Below, piece after piece: positions 10,893 to 25,700 of a stretch of DNA of 64,000 nt (within the stretch, counting starts at the first letter, position 1; the number at the start of each line of letters is the position of its first letter). Made by a program: the position numbers and the translations under genes. The notes under the pieces are model-generated. The model was not told where the DNA came from. It made no database searches and was given only the letters and a program-made list of their open reading frames with translations. This stretch comes from Lytechinus pictus (lineage: Eukaryota; Echinodermata; Echinoidea; Temnopleuroida; Toxopneustidae). The stretch is taken from NCBI RefSeq assembly GCF_037042905.1, contig NC_087261.1:23890317-23954316 (forward strand), in the 5' to 3' direction.

Positions 10893-13800
10893 CATGTATA
10901 CTGTTAACTGTTAAGCAACTAATGGAAGGTTCATATAGGGAACAACGTTGTATGAAATTTTAAACAGCGTTTTACTGTGTACGAACCCATCCAATGAAAC
11001 ACACCTGCACACGGGACTACTTTTTCCATCCAGGAATAATTGTTTGTTTTTCTATCGACGATCGTCATTCCCTCCCCTCTTCATTAATGTGACTCACGGT
11101 GAAGCTAATCCCTGATCACGGGAGGAGGAAAATTCATTTATTCATTTATGTATTTATTATTTTGTGAGGGGGGTTCACCCTCATAATGAATAGGTTTTGA
11201 TAAAGAAGAAAAAGAGAGAAATACATCGATGAGAGTTCGATGAAAGGCCATCGAAGAATGATATGCTTTTCACATTGCATTTCCTTAACCCCATACTATC
11301 CTTGACCCCGGACTATCCTTAACCCCATACTATCTTCTTTTTTTTTATTCACACTGTCTTTCTTAACCCCATACTATCTGTTTAGCCGGGGATAACGCCT
11401 TAACCCCGGACTTTCCTACAGCTCATGAATATTGATGCTTTACCATACAGAGCGTGATTAACGTGCAATTTCGACTTCAGTGATTGGCTATTGTTTAGTC
11501 CCACTTTTCCTTAGCCCAGTTTCTTGTCACACTGTATCTCTTAGCATCGCAATTAGGGTGCTAGCACCACAAGAAGCCGGCTAACCCTGCTTTTTTGCAG
11601 GGCCAGATAGTTCCCTTCAAATTTATTACGTTTGTGGGTAAAGTCATTATTACATTTGTGGGCGATCAAAAATTATTACATTTGTGGGTGAAATTATTAC
11701 ATTTGTGGGTAAAGTGTTATTACATTTGTGGGCGTTATTACATTTGTGGATAAAGTGTTATTACATTTGTGGGCGTTATGAAATTTGTGGGCGATTATTA
11801 CATTCGTGGGTGTAACACCCCCCCCCCCCCCCCTCTTAGCCCCACCAATTTCCCGGGGTTAAGGAAAAAACGGACAGTGTGAAAAGCATATAAAGAGACC
11901 TGTGAAGTTTTTAAAGTGTTTAATTGTGACGTCATACACAGGTACATGTAGCCCCCTATTCATCAATTGCATTAATTCGGTGAGGTTTTTTTTTTCCTGT
12001 TTTTTGTTGTTGTTTATTTTAATGGAACATGATGACGACAAGTGCTTTTCTTATCGAAGGGTTTGTGTTATGATGTGTAACGGTGTGGATGGATATATCC
12101 AGTGAATGAATACAACCATGCTATTTTTTATTCATTATTATTATTTTCTTTTTGTAAATAATATGCAAGTCAGTGACGTCACAATATCAAAACTTCAAAA
12201 AAAAATTATCAAACCCTCTTCAATATTTTACTCTATTTTTGTTGTTTTTATTAAAAACAAACTTGTTGCCAGCTATGGTGATATCATGGGTTGATATTTG
12301 TTTGACTTTTAAAATCTAAGCTGGAGAGTTCCACTTGTCACCTGTATCTGTTATACGTCATCAATATGATGCCCCCCAATAATAATAATAATAATAATAA
12401 TAATAATCATCATAATAGTAATATAAATCATAGTAATAATGATAATGGTAATAATACTACTTATAATGATAGTAATACTGATAATAAAAAAAAAAACATC
12501 TCAGTGTACTCACATGCACCGACATATCTTAATTCAATCTTCCAAGGGGGTAACTGGGGACTTTTCAGTCACGCATAAATTATCTTGAAAGAATGTGCTG
12601 TCTCGATTTTTTTGTTCATCTAAATTCATATCAGGTGTAAAGTACAACATGAATCAAAAGTCCAATATACATATATTATATATATATATATATTTCAAAT
12701 ACCTCGAGCTAGTGAAACACCGCTTTGTAATCTCACTATCTGAGCATGTCTAGTAAACACATTCCACTTGCTTTTGTACTTAATACAGCTCACAATCAGC
12801 TGCAATCAAGAATGATCAGGAAGCTCACGCATGCCAGGGGCTTGTTACAATAACCGATGTCCATGGGCTTCACGTTGTAAGTTTATGTATAGTTGCATTG
12901 GCAAATTTACCCCCCCCCCCTCCTTGTATATTATGAACACTGTAAATGGAATCGCATACATGATAATAAAAAAATAATTATATAATATTCTATCATTATT
13001 ATTATCATCATCATCATCATCATGTAATTATAATAATAATTACAATGATAATAATGGTGATAATAATAATAACAATAATAATATTAACAATAATGACAAT
13101 AGTGGTGGTGATGATGATAATGATTATGTTCATTTTGATGATGGTAATGATGGTCACGTTTTGTCTTCGAGGCCGGCTACATGCATTTATTGATAGATAG
13201 GGTAAAAGGGCTATATGAATCAAAATATGTGACTGAGATAATTAATTGCCTGTATTTTAGCTTATGCATTTTTCTTCCCCCATATCGAATCAGGTAGCAG
13301 GGATCGTGTATCAGACCCTAACCGACTTTGAAAATTGGCTGTATGAGACAGAGGCCGGTAAAGATTTTCAGAGGGTCATTCTTCAGGAGTTTCCAGACCT
13401 CAAGGACCCACTGGAAGTGGGACTGCGCGATCTATTTCGCGTCCTCGCACCAGTATTGCGCCAGCTGCAGGACAAGTCTCATCCACATTTTCAGGACATT
13501 GGTGGGCACCCCTTGCATTATGAAATTCTCCTCTTGAAATAAGCAATTTGTATTATGAAATGTGGTTTCATGTTCATGTTCAAGTTCAGGTTCATTTCTT
13601 TCCACTGGAAGGCACAAGCAAATACACTCATTCATGTACAATATGTGACTTAAAAACGCTGCTGGAAGGAAAAATAAATTGAAGGGGTAGGGTAGAGAAA
13701 ACAAATCGACTTAAACAACTGTGTCATAATATCATAAGCGAAATTATGCTTATAGCAAATGCAAATTTTCATTAACCTCACCATTATGGGGGGGGGGGAG

Positions 13801-15542
13801 GGTATCCTAAAATTCGCGTTGAATTTCGACCTTCTACAGAAATGAATTGCCAGCGATTTTTTTTTTTGAACGATCGCAGTTGACTGTAGAGTGAAAATCT
13901 TAAAGATATAATTTCGAGACTGCATTAATACTTTTGAAACTGTTTTAACTTACTTTTAATTTAAGACTATATTGTGTTCATAACTTGCAAAATCGGCATA
14001 TCTGTGACCAGCTACCCGAAAAGCAATAATAAGTCAAAATGAACTTTGTGATTTTTATTCAGCTTAAGGAAGCAAAATCATAAACTTTGAAATGATCATA
14101 GTTTGTCAAAATTTATCTGCAATAGCCCACACAATTACTTGAATTTTTGAAATTTGGCGAGTTTTCAGAGAATAAGGAGAACATTAAGACGTTATGCAGA
14201 AAAATTATTTTTTCAGATACCAGTAAGTTTTTCTTTTTCTTAACATTTTGAAGACGAGATTTCTATTTTGACTATTTGCAGAGACATGTGTAGTTGGTTT
14301 GAGGATGGCTGATCACATTTTGGATATTGAATACACATTTTGAACAGATTACGAAACAATAATAATAATAATAATTTCTTCTTATTAAGCGCTTTTTCAA
14401 AAATGACAAAGCGCTTACATTAGCAAACTTGGTGTTCAAAAGGTCAGGTTCATCCCGCCAAAAAGGTTAACAGTAAAAATAGTAGGAAAATGATCAAAAA
14501 TGTTGGTGAAGGATTGAAGAAAATTCATGAAATATTTAAAGAATTATTTTTTTTTCGTTTGTTTTTGGACGTCATATGCAAGCAGCAACCTAATATATCG
14601 TGTAGTTAAAAAAAACTACAAATGAGAAGTCATTTTCTAAAATAATGAATAAAAAATGGTTTTATTGCACATTTAGTATAATATCAAGAAATAAGTAATT
14701 TCACACCCACTCCTGAAAAGAATAGCCATCAACCTGTAAATAATAATGTTTATGCATTTTTATATGATATGAAATATGGGGCATCTGCTTATTTTGACAT
14801 CACAGATAAAAAAAAACCCTCCGATTTCTAATGGCTTTCGTTATAATCTTTGATGGACTTTTTTCACATGTTCACTAATATTTTTTTTCTGGTATTTTCA
14901 CAACAAACTGTTCTTGATGATAAAATTCCCCTTTAGTTCAGTGCATTTTAGTCACTTCTGCCACAAGTCTCTGTATTGCGTGCGATTCGTTTAATGGTAG
15001 GTGCTACCATCCATCAATTAATCAAATATTTCAAAAACCCGATATTGTATATTTCAATTAGTTTATCTTTCTTCTTACCTTGTCTAGAACGCTGGTATTC
15101 AAACTATCATTTGTTGGTGAAAGCCGTTGTCAATTTCCTTCATGGAGGAATCGCGAGGCTGAGGAATAGGGGAAGTGGACAAGGAAACGGCTCGTTCGAT
15201 TTGTCAATTATTGCCATTAAGGTAAGTATCAAATTTTTCATTTAGTGATTGGGATATCGTGTGCCCATGTTCTTGTATATTTTAGCAACTGTATCAGCGA
15301 TGACGTCATCTAAATAATGATTAATTCCATTTATGCTCTATATTATACTGTTTTTTCTGGGTTTTTTTTACGAAGTAAGAATGCCCTTCTGTAAAATTGT
15401 ACTTGATTTGTATTACTTTATATTACTTTGTATTATGTTTTGAATGGAAATGAAATAAAAGAATTGAATTGAATTAAAAAACAAACATTGCAAATCAGTT
15501 TAACAATGGCATGCTCAAACCAGAAAATAGTGAATACACCAA

Positions 15543-15612
<70 letters not shown>

Positions 15613-17795
15613 GGCGGATCCAGGGGGGCCCGCCCCCCCCCCCCCCTCCCTATTGGCGGAGCAAAAAAAAGGGGGAAAGAAAGAAAAGAAAAAAGAAAAA
15701 GAAGGGAAAAGAGAGGAGAAAAAAGAAGGGGAAACATAAGAGGAGGAAGACGAGTGAGTAATATAAGATGAGGGGAAGTTGGAAAATAATTTTTAAGATT
15801 GTTCATGTCACTATACGGTATAAAATTTATGCTCGCGCTTCGCGCTCGCATTGCCTTTTAGGTGATTTACATATCTTACTCAATATGGAGCTTAAATATC
15901 AAATTTTGAAGTCAATATGCAAAACACATTTAATCTCGGAAATCGAACTTTCATTAGTTCTTTGATTTACAAATTCATATTTAAAAAGTGCTCTGTAAAA
16001 TTTATGTTTTATCTTCTGAAAATAAACATTCTCTGCTCTCGCTCGCGCGCTCGCAACATTTGATTGTTTTAGGTACCTATTATATTCCTGCATTCCATAA
16101 AGTCCTCAAATATCCCTATTTAGGTCAATTTGTCAAAACGTAAGAGCTAGAGCTGTACGCTCGCTTTTTTATTGGTGATTTGATATGTATATCTCAATAT
16201 TGATTTTATAACAAATAACTTAAAATCCCCATTTTATGACAGTTTATCAAAAATTTCGGCTCGCGATTTTCGATCGCATTGATTATTGAAAATATATTAA
16301 CTCATGCATCTTATTCATAATTACAAACGTGCTTTAAATGTCCAGTTTTCAGGCCAATAAATTAAGAGATTTCGCGCTCTTATTGGGCTTATTAGATTAA
16401 TTAATAAGGTATTAATTTAATAATCAAATTGTCCCTTTTTCAGAATTGAATATCGACAAGTTTCATCCCTCGCTTAGGAAGAGAAATAGGAAGATAGTCA
16501 TCATTTTCATATGATGACATAATGTTTTTAGAATGTCCCTGTCCTATGTCAAAACTCAAAGTAATAATAATGAAACATATCAGATCTTTTTTTAACTGTG
16601 ATTCATATCCACCTCACAATTTTCCTACAAAGCGCTTGAAAGACAAAGCTTAAATTGACCCCTTTTTTCAGATCGGAATATCAATTATTTTAAACTTGTG
16701 CCTTGCCCTCGCTTTATTGAGTTTCATGATGAAAAAAGGTATTTAGAATGCCCAGATTCTAGGTCGAAATGAGAAACACGCGCACGCATCTTTATTCAGA
16801 TACGCAGCTTGTTCTATATTTAAATCGTTATGAGCCTATATATCCATTTTCAGATAAGAATATCAAAAAAATTCTGCTCACGCTTTGCGCTCGCATTATT
16901 AATGTAAGAAGATAACAAATTATACCCACATTTTTCCATGATTTACAAAACATGAAGAGAGTGTCCCATTTTTAGGTTTGAAATCTCATTTTTTTTCCGC
17001 TCGCGCTTCGTGCTCGCATCATTATTGTTTGGTTATATACTTATACCGTTCGTGATTACAAAAAGTGCGTAGAACGTTAATTTTTAAGGCCGGAACGTCA
17101 ACAAATTTTCAGCTTGCACTTCGCGCTCGCATTATTTAATCATTTAAATGTGTATCCTAACTGCAAAACGTCTTTAACAAGTCCCTTTTCGACAAGGCCT
17201 GAACGCATTATACAAATTTCTGCTCGCGCTTCGCGCTCGCAGTACTAGTTACATACGCATCTTGTTGAGGTTCACAAACATTGCCCAGAATAGTTCAATT
17301 TTCAGGACAAAATACATGAAATTTCAAAATTGTTTATCTCGCACTTCACGCTCACACTATTTAAATAGGGCTTATGAAATTATTACACATTTATGTTGTT
17401 TATAAGAATAAAGCTAAGAAATTACTGTAAGGACATGGGCGTTTTGCCAACCCCCCCAAAAAATCACAATTAAGAAAAAAAAAATGAAAGAGATAAGGGT
17501 GAAATATAATATCATTTTCCAAATATTATGTCAAAATCTATCACGAACTTGGACTTTTGTAATAAAAATGTGAAAATGTTTGCTCGCTCGCTTCGATCGC
17601 TCTTACCTTTCTATTAATTGTACGCAATACGCCATATCGAGCCCCCTCAACATTTTTGGCTCATTAAGCCACTGGGATAAACCCCTTCAAAGTTCTAAAC
17701 AAAAAAAAAAAATCAATTTTGAGCGGCCGATCGGGGAAAATTTGGGTGGAAAATTTTTTTCGCCCCCCCCCTATTGGCGGAGGCTGGATCCGCCC

Positions 17796-17829
<34 letters not shown>

Positions 17830-20800
17830 CCGACGGGATCAAACCATCCAAATTAATGTTCGACGATTACCTAAATCTTTATGGCTTGGGTGAGCACAGA
17901 CTGATATGGGGATGAAGTGTAGGCCTACCAATCCATTTTTTAAAGACGTTCGCATCGAGCATCGCCCTAGATAAGGCCCTGTGTCATATTCGATGAGAAT
18001 GAGTGGACGCTAATGAAATGAAGAAAAAAAAAATAAAAAAATAAAGATATAAAAATATAACAATAATAATAGTAATAATAATCATTACTATCAATACTAT
18101 TAATACTAATTATTATCATAACAATAATCATAATAATAACAATAATAATAATCATCATCATAATCATTACTACCTTGGCAACGTCAAAATCAATCATTTT
18201 AAGTACCTTGATGAGAAGTACAGTACTAGAAGGAAAGGAATAGAGATCGCCGTGGAGGAACCAGGGAAGTGTTATCTATAACACTTCCCTGGGTACACTG
18301 ATCGAGTGGCGCAGTATAGACACATAGTTCCACCACCAGATATAGCTGCTGCAATTGCCTTCTGGAGCAACATTTGGAGGAAACAACATAATCACAACCG
18401 AGAAGCTAGGTGGTTGAAAACAACGAAATAGGAATGTGCAACAATAGTTGCACAGGATACTATAGTTGCATGGGATGATCTAACAAAAGCAAGCTAGAAA
18501 AGATCATTCGGAAAATGGTGCCACGGTCCAGACGGTGTGCAAGCTTTCTGGGTTAAAAGATTCACAAATCTTTATGATAGGCTGAGCTTGCAAATGAACG
18601 AAATTGTCGTGAATGGTAACCCCCTGAATGGATGACAAAAGGAAGAACGGTTCTCATCCCAAAGGATCCTACCAAAGGCAACATTCCATCAAACTACCTT
18701 CCAATTACCTGCTTGCCGATTCTCCGGAAGTTACTGACTGGCATGATATCAGAAGAAATATATCAACGCCTGGACTATCAAGAGATACTACCATGGGAAC
18801 AGGAGGGATGTAGAAAAGGGGAAGTAGAGGAGCAAAAGAACAATAATGCATCGACCAGGGAAGTGTTATAACACTTCCCTGCATCGACAAAGGAATTCTG
18901 AAACACAGCAAGAAAAGAAAAAAACAAACCTCGCAATGGCATGGATTGACTACAAGAAAGCATACGACATGGTTCCGCACTCTTGGATCATCGAGTCTAT
19001 GGAAATGTTAGGGGTAGCAGACAACATCAGAAGGTTCCTCATCCCAAGTATGACGAGGTGGAGAACTAAGTTGGAAAGTAATGGTGAAGTGCTTGGAGAG
19101 ATTGGAACAGCTCATATCTTACGGAAGGTCTTGAGGTCTTGAATTAGAAAGAGAAGTGAACAATGAGAAGAGGACCTATTTGATAGAATATAGAACAGAT
19201 AACCCTAGATTTCTGGAAGAAGACCGGTTGCTGTTTGATCCGGGGAGGGGGCACTTACATTGGCGAGTGGATACTATGCGCGCCCCCCCCCCCCAAAAAA
19301 AAAAAAAAAAAAAAAAAAAACCTAAAAATACATTTTTTTTTCAAGATCATGAAGATTGGGCACGTTACGTACGTAGCGTAATAAGGGTGTCAAAAACACT
19401 AAAATAATATATTTTGCTAGGAAAGCTACATGCATAGGGTCAAATTTGCGAAGGTATAAACATGGAGGTAGAATTTTGGTATAAACAAATTAAAATGTTT
19501 TTATATAAAGGACGTACTTTTTGCTCCAACAGTCAACACTACGTGTTTAGAGTACGATTTGCACAATGTGTTGGAGGTGGGGCCGTACTAAACCAAATGA
19601 TGTAGGTAAAGGTAAAACCTACGACCGTGACATAATTAAAATATCGCTGTACATGTTTAGGGGTGCAATTAAGGGAATACTTGCCAAGAGTATCGTTTTG
19701 TTTCCTATTCTTGTTAAGGGTAGGGTTTCACACGCCAATGCTTGTTAAGGGGTGCATTTTTAGAATATGGAAAATACTTGTTTAGGGTGCTTTTCGAGAC
19801 CCCATGGTTGCGCATGGTATACACTCGTCAATGGAAGAGCACCCCCCCCCCCCCGGTGTTTAATATACCAACAGAACATCAAGCTGTGGACAAGGGAAAT
19901 AATAATTATAATAATAGTCATGCTGGCAAGCTAGCATGATTCCATAGAACCTTGTCCCAACGTCAGGGCATTGGGCATAGGAGCATAGCACAATATCAGT
20001 TAAGGGTCCTTGTCAAATTATATGTGGGTGGTCTCCATACGTACATAACCCCCCCCCCGTAATTTATTAATGAATTAATCCTAAGACTCTGATTCTTCTT
20101 CAAGCCAATAAAAGTTCAATGTTCTATATGGAATACACTTAACACCTCCCCAATAAAAGAGAAAGTTATAAGTATAAGGGCTTATCAAGTCAATGCAATG
20201 GGCATGACTCACCCACAAAGGTCCATCAATCAAAGAAAAATTATACACCAATCCCAAACTCCCATGGGAAGGGAATTCGCCAGATTCACGGACAAACTAT
20301 TTTTAAGCTATTGTATAGAATCGTTATTTTTTTGGTAATAAATCATTTAGAAATTATGGAAACATAATTTCTTCCGAAGTCGGATCTTATTTAAGCTGCG
20401 CCAAGTGTTAGGTTGTGGTTTTCATTTCACTCTCTCCCTTTCTCTCTTCCTCTCCATCCCTCCAATTGTCTTCTAAACATAGATACTAAGCATCCCCCAG
20501 GTGGAAAACTTCATAGAAACCCTACGAGCACAGTGCATGACCCAATCAGCCGCTATTCAACTCGGATCGTTGAATCCTCAGATCTCTGAGGTGGTTAGAC
20601 TTGCAGTTGAAGAACGAATCGGTGGCCTCCTACGCTTTCTCCAGGAGGTCATTAAACTTAAAGACCCTTCGAATCCTATTTTCAGAGAAATAGGTAACGG
20701 TAGCCATATAAATTGATAACACACAGTCGTTTTAACTGATCGATAGTAGAATGATATGTTAAGATTTTACGATTAAAAATAATAAATAGTAAACGGATAA

Positions 20801-22723
20801 ACCAGACCAAAATAAGAGTTGAAGTTCAAGTCTCACCCTAAACCAATGAGGAATGAGGTTACAATCGCATGATCGGTGTATTAATTCGTATGATCTCATT
20901 CTAATGCACATTCGAATGTGTGTTAGCATAAATTATTGGTTACACTTCGTAATTCCGAAGGTTCGTAATTCCGAAACACGTAAATTATACGTATTATACA
21001 TCGATGTTCGTTAATCCGAAAACGTAAAAGGGTTCGTTAATCCGAACATTTGTGGCGTTATTCCAAAGGTTCGTTATTCCGAAGGTTCGATAATCCGAAA
21101 ACGAAATAAGGTTCGATGCTCCGAAGGTTGGTTAATCCGACAACGAAATAAGGTTCGTTGTTCCGAAGGTTCGTTGGCCCGAAAACGAAATAAGGTTTTT
21201 TAATCATTTCGTTTTCGGACTAACGAACCGTCGGAAAAACGAACCTCATTTCGTTTTCTGACTAACGAACCTTTGGAATTACGAACCTTCGGAAATACGA
21301 ACCTTCGGAATAACGAACCTTCGGAATAACGAAGCTTCGGAATTACGAATGTATGCGAAATTATTGACTAGTAATTCAGAGGCTCATTATTATGAATATG
21401 ACCTTGTTATTCGTTTCCATCCTACTCACGTAGAATCCTGGTTTAGGGGCGCCAATGTTTCAGTGCAAATAGTTCTAGATTTTCTCCATGGAGCCATCTG
21501 GGGGTTCTTGAACAATGGGGCCTCTGAGGGATTCGGTGCCCTGGACTTGGAAGGAATTTTAAGAGAGGTAAGATAAAATAAGAACAGATAATAGCCATAT
21601 GGGCAAATGATATGTATTACCCTCAGTAAACAAATGATGCATGGGTTAGAGTGGGTCAGTAGGAACTGTGTGCACAAGGTAACTTTGGCATGGTTTAGAC
21701 CATAATGCCAAAGTTACCGCGTGCACACAGTTCCACTGACCCACGAAAGAAACCCATGCATCATCTGTTTTAAAGAATGGACAATTTTTATTGAATAAAC
21801 CACAAAAATTAATGATTTACCGGACGCATGATTTTTTACCGGATGCATGAAAATTCCAAAATGTAATGCAGACCCTTTGATAACCCTGGAAAACATAAAT
21901 ATGTATGCCTAACTTGATAATATGTTGGCACAAAAGCATCATTATACCCAAAATGCCAGATACAGCTTTGCATTGACTAGAATAGATCTATGTCTATGAG
22001 TATGAGGCAGCCTCAGACCTCCAATAGCTGTGTGTGTATGCCCGGGCCGCGCCGGTGGCCAGTGCCTACGGCTGCCTGGGCCCGCAGTGGAGATTTGGCT
22101 GTGCACAGCCAGCCCAGGGCAGTAGATCTACATGTATAAACGTTAGATCGTATGTCTGGACTTCTCAACTAACGAGTATGCAGGCAGTTTTAATCCCTAT
22201 GACAATTACGGTAACGTATTTGTACTTACATATCATTTTGCATCCTTTAGGCCTATTTGATTCATTCTGCCTAGCCTTGATCGAAAATTCGAAATTTTGA
22301 CGTAAACAAGCGTAACAGTACATGCGCGATGACATCACAATGACCTTTTCGGACGATAGCTTGTTTACAGTGGATATCGTTTTGATTATCGGGATATCGT
22401 TCATGCAGCCCAGTAAAAATTCTTGCATAGCTCTCAACCAATCAGATTGCAGGGATTTTCCCATCCATTCTATAATATAATTGTATAACCACCGAGGCTC
22501 TACGACTGCAGTGTAGAATAACAATATTATGTCTAAAAAAAGTGTATAGATAGACCGTAATATCATCATGTACACATTCTACGAAGGATGTGGGCCATCT
22601 TTGTATTTAGCTCCTGCCAAGTGCTCTTAGTATTCCGGACAGTCATATTCCCTATTTGACTACCTGCAATTTCGTTCTTGATACTCTCTTTTCGATGAAA
22701 ACAATAACCCACCCCCCCCCCCC

Positions 22724-22761
<38 letters not shown>

Positions 22762-25700
22762 AAGCACCCTTATCAATGCAGTACATTAAAGCAGCAATAA
22801 TTGTATTCAACACGCTCTTCGCACTCGGTCCATTCTCCGTAGTGCCCATGATAAAGGCCTTTCACAATTGCTCGTGCGATCGTTTGCGATCATTTGGTCA
22901 AAATAAATGTTGCACACAATCGCAACGGTTGTAAGCAGTCGCATCACGAATTGTCAAAGGGGCTTTATTAGTATACATTCTCAATCACTTCGCATACGCT
23001 TTCCACAACGCTCACATTCTTTTTAAAAGGCAGGTCAAATCCCAATACACAGGCGAGATAATATTAGCTCCAAACATTCAGACCGGACGGAAAATTTATA
23101 CAGAGTCTAGGACGACACTGCTGTGTTGATTCACTGATTTTCGACAAAGGCGGTTTTGCCACCGAAGGGCTTTCGTGGGCTCAAAGGTTGCATAGGGGTA
23201 GGCCCAGAAGTTGCAGGCTCCCAGCTTATAGGTGATTAATTTATATTAATGTTGACCAACATAAATGAGAAAGCAAAACGATATAACCAATTCCACCTTT
23301 AAACTTGTAGATAATACATTATAATATCATTATATGTGTTTACTTGCTGACCTTAAGACAAATGAAATAATGATGATAATAATAATAGCAATAATAATAA
23401 TGATAATAATATTTATTATCATGTAATCATATCATATAGTATTTATTTATAACTTTCCTAAATACTCAGATGCAGAAGGCACGGGATGCTATTGAAACTT
23501 CGTGGCACAATTGGTTCTGCAGATTAATTGAGACTGAAAGCTGCCGGGACTTGTTGAAGATAATATCTCAGGAATGGCTAGATCCAATAAGACCAAACGA
23601 CGATGAATATCGTGAAACCGTCACCCTGTTTGGCGCTATTCTGATTGGAATGAAAAAAAGTCCTAACCTTTCGTTTCAACCAATAGGTACATGCATATAT
23701 ATATATATAAATGAATAGATTAGGAAGCGCATGAAAGCTATAATGAAAAAAACAAACATTGTCGGTGGTTTGCTTTGGGAATGGGGACTGATGTCTTAAA
23801 TTGTCATCGGCAATTAGAGACATACGTTTCCACGGCCTAGGAGCGGGGTGGATGTGTGTGTTTCGGTTTTTTGTTTTTGTTTTTGTTTTGTCAAAGGAGA
23901 TAGTGAACAATGGGACTCTGCATTTATAGGGCACTTGCATGTAAAATCCAAAACGGAGGGGTGGGGTTGGATGGCAACTAACAGTTACTAACCCCCTAAC
24001 CATCTGCACGCTTAGTACAGCCGTATATGAAAGGCCTATTTACACATTTTATACAAATACATTGTGGAATGACCCTGTCACCCCCCCCCCCCCACTTACT
24101 CCCGCCACAAACACTACACAAGTATGGGATAACTGACCATCCCACTGCCACTGACTATGCGTTTGAACTGCCGAAGAAGTACGTTAAAAATAACATTAAA
24201 AATACGAATGGTTTCGTTATCATGACTAAGTCACAGTACGTTCATCTTAAACAGTAATACTTTTAAAGTAAGTGATGGAAAGTTTTATAGAACTTAATAT
24301 AATTAGTTTAAGCTAAAGCGACAGTGCGACGGCATGGGTTTGATTAGGGCAAAGGCAGATAGAGCCACGCCATTTGTTTGTATTTCGTTTTCTTAAAATT
24401 GAGTTGTGTATTGTTTGTGGTGGCGGTGGGTCGTGTGGGTCTGATTTAAGGGCTACATAGACGGGCCATCTATTTTCCATACTTCTTTTCTTTCGTCTCA
24501 TTTTCTTTTTATTCACATTTGCTACCAATTATTTGTCATAGTGTGGCGCCAAGTTGCACAATGAATTGGTCAAAACACCCGTTCCGTCTATACCTTTCCT
24601 GTTTAGACTTAACCCAAACGGTCCCATCCTAGTTTGATACTAACCATTATCATAATGGTCAATTGGTATTTAGTCATTTTACCATTGCCTGCCAGGTTCG
24701 ACCCTCTTCGTGTTATAAAAAAAATTACTATCAATAACTGGGATATATTCATTTTATTTGCTAGTTCATTACGATTAACCCGCACGCCGAATAAAAAGTA
24801 CACAATTTTCCTGCGCGCGCGCTGCATCTCCCTATGAACGCACTATCCCGAGATCATCGCGCAATTGGGCGTCCATTTCCTCTTTTACTTTCGCCTGCCG
24901 TCGAGTATAGTCGCAAGCTAAGTACACTCCCAAAATTGCAATTTGTTTCACACTTTGGATTCTATAATTGTGCATTTATTCCCTTATTTCAATCTTATTG
25001 TTCGATTTATGATTGTTTTTAGCATATCCCATCGCGCGGAGCTCTCCGTGATATTTATTTTCACGTATTTTGTTCTTTTTTTCTTGTGAGTCTAAACATA
25101 AGATACGTTTTCTCGCAGACGGGTTGCCTTCGCTTCCCCCTCCCCGCAGCTCCGCGCTCTCCTGCGTGTCGCGGGCGTTGAGCCGTCGCTCCCTTTTTTT
25201 CTTGTATTTCTTTATAAATTTTTTTTAATTCATTGACTTCTCGCTTACGTCTTGAATTTCTTTGAATTTATTTCTCTTTCCACAGATAGGTTCTGTTGGA
25301 CTGTCAGGAGCGTCGTGTTAGATTAAACTCGTTTCTAATTATGTTTGTTCTTGTTTCGAGTTAGTTGATTGTTTCTTTTGTTCCAATCAATCCCTTGTAT
25401 TCCTTTGTTCTTGTGAATTAATTGATTGAATTAATTAATTATTTTATTAGTAACTTTTAATTAAAAAAAAAAAATTCTTAGACCCTGTCTTTCGTTTTTT
25501 TTTTTCCTTCACAAGAAAATTTATTTCTTTTTTAGGAAGCCGTTTCTTGTTAGCGTTCCTTCTCGCTAATTTCCTTTCTGGTCTTCCTTTTTCAGGAAAG
25601 CAAGCTATAATTTTCTTCTTTCCTTTTCAGATCAGCTGCCGGTCTCTGGATACTTATTTTTTTTAGACTTCTTGTCATTTTTTTTTTTCTCAGCTGATCC

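Larger units (their letters stand above)
18230..19150 (+). pseudogene. Decayed non-LTR retrotransposon RT (R2/NeSL-like)
   Basis: Fragments in shifting frames match a reverse transcriptase of an R2-type LINE: HGPDGVQAFW (~18520), IPSNYLPITCLP (~18690) and MAWIDYKKAYDMVPHSW (18938-18988), the RT A-motif region. The 5' part, the YADD-containing part and the endonuclease are missing, and stops and frameshifts interrupt it. Two short palindromes have entered it (18261-18292 and 18856-18879). The clade is assigned from memory of the motif wording, so it is tentative. Confidence 0.75.

Noticed and set aside
15495-15851. Protein ORFs with poly-Tyr/Ile
   Set aside because: Translation of the (TA)n microsatellite.
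22034-22300. GC-rich 88-codon ORF as a host exon
   Set aside because: No splice consensus in phase with A3/B2, and the GC patch ends after 100 bp.
22566-22934. ORFs around poly-A/poly-C run with poly-Phe or poly-Lys
   Set aside because: Homopolymer translation, no conserved domain.
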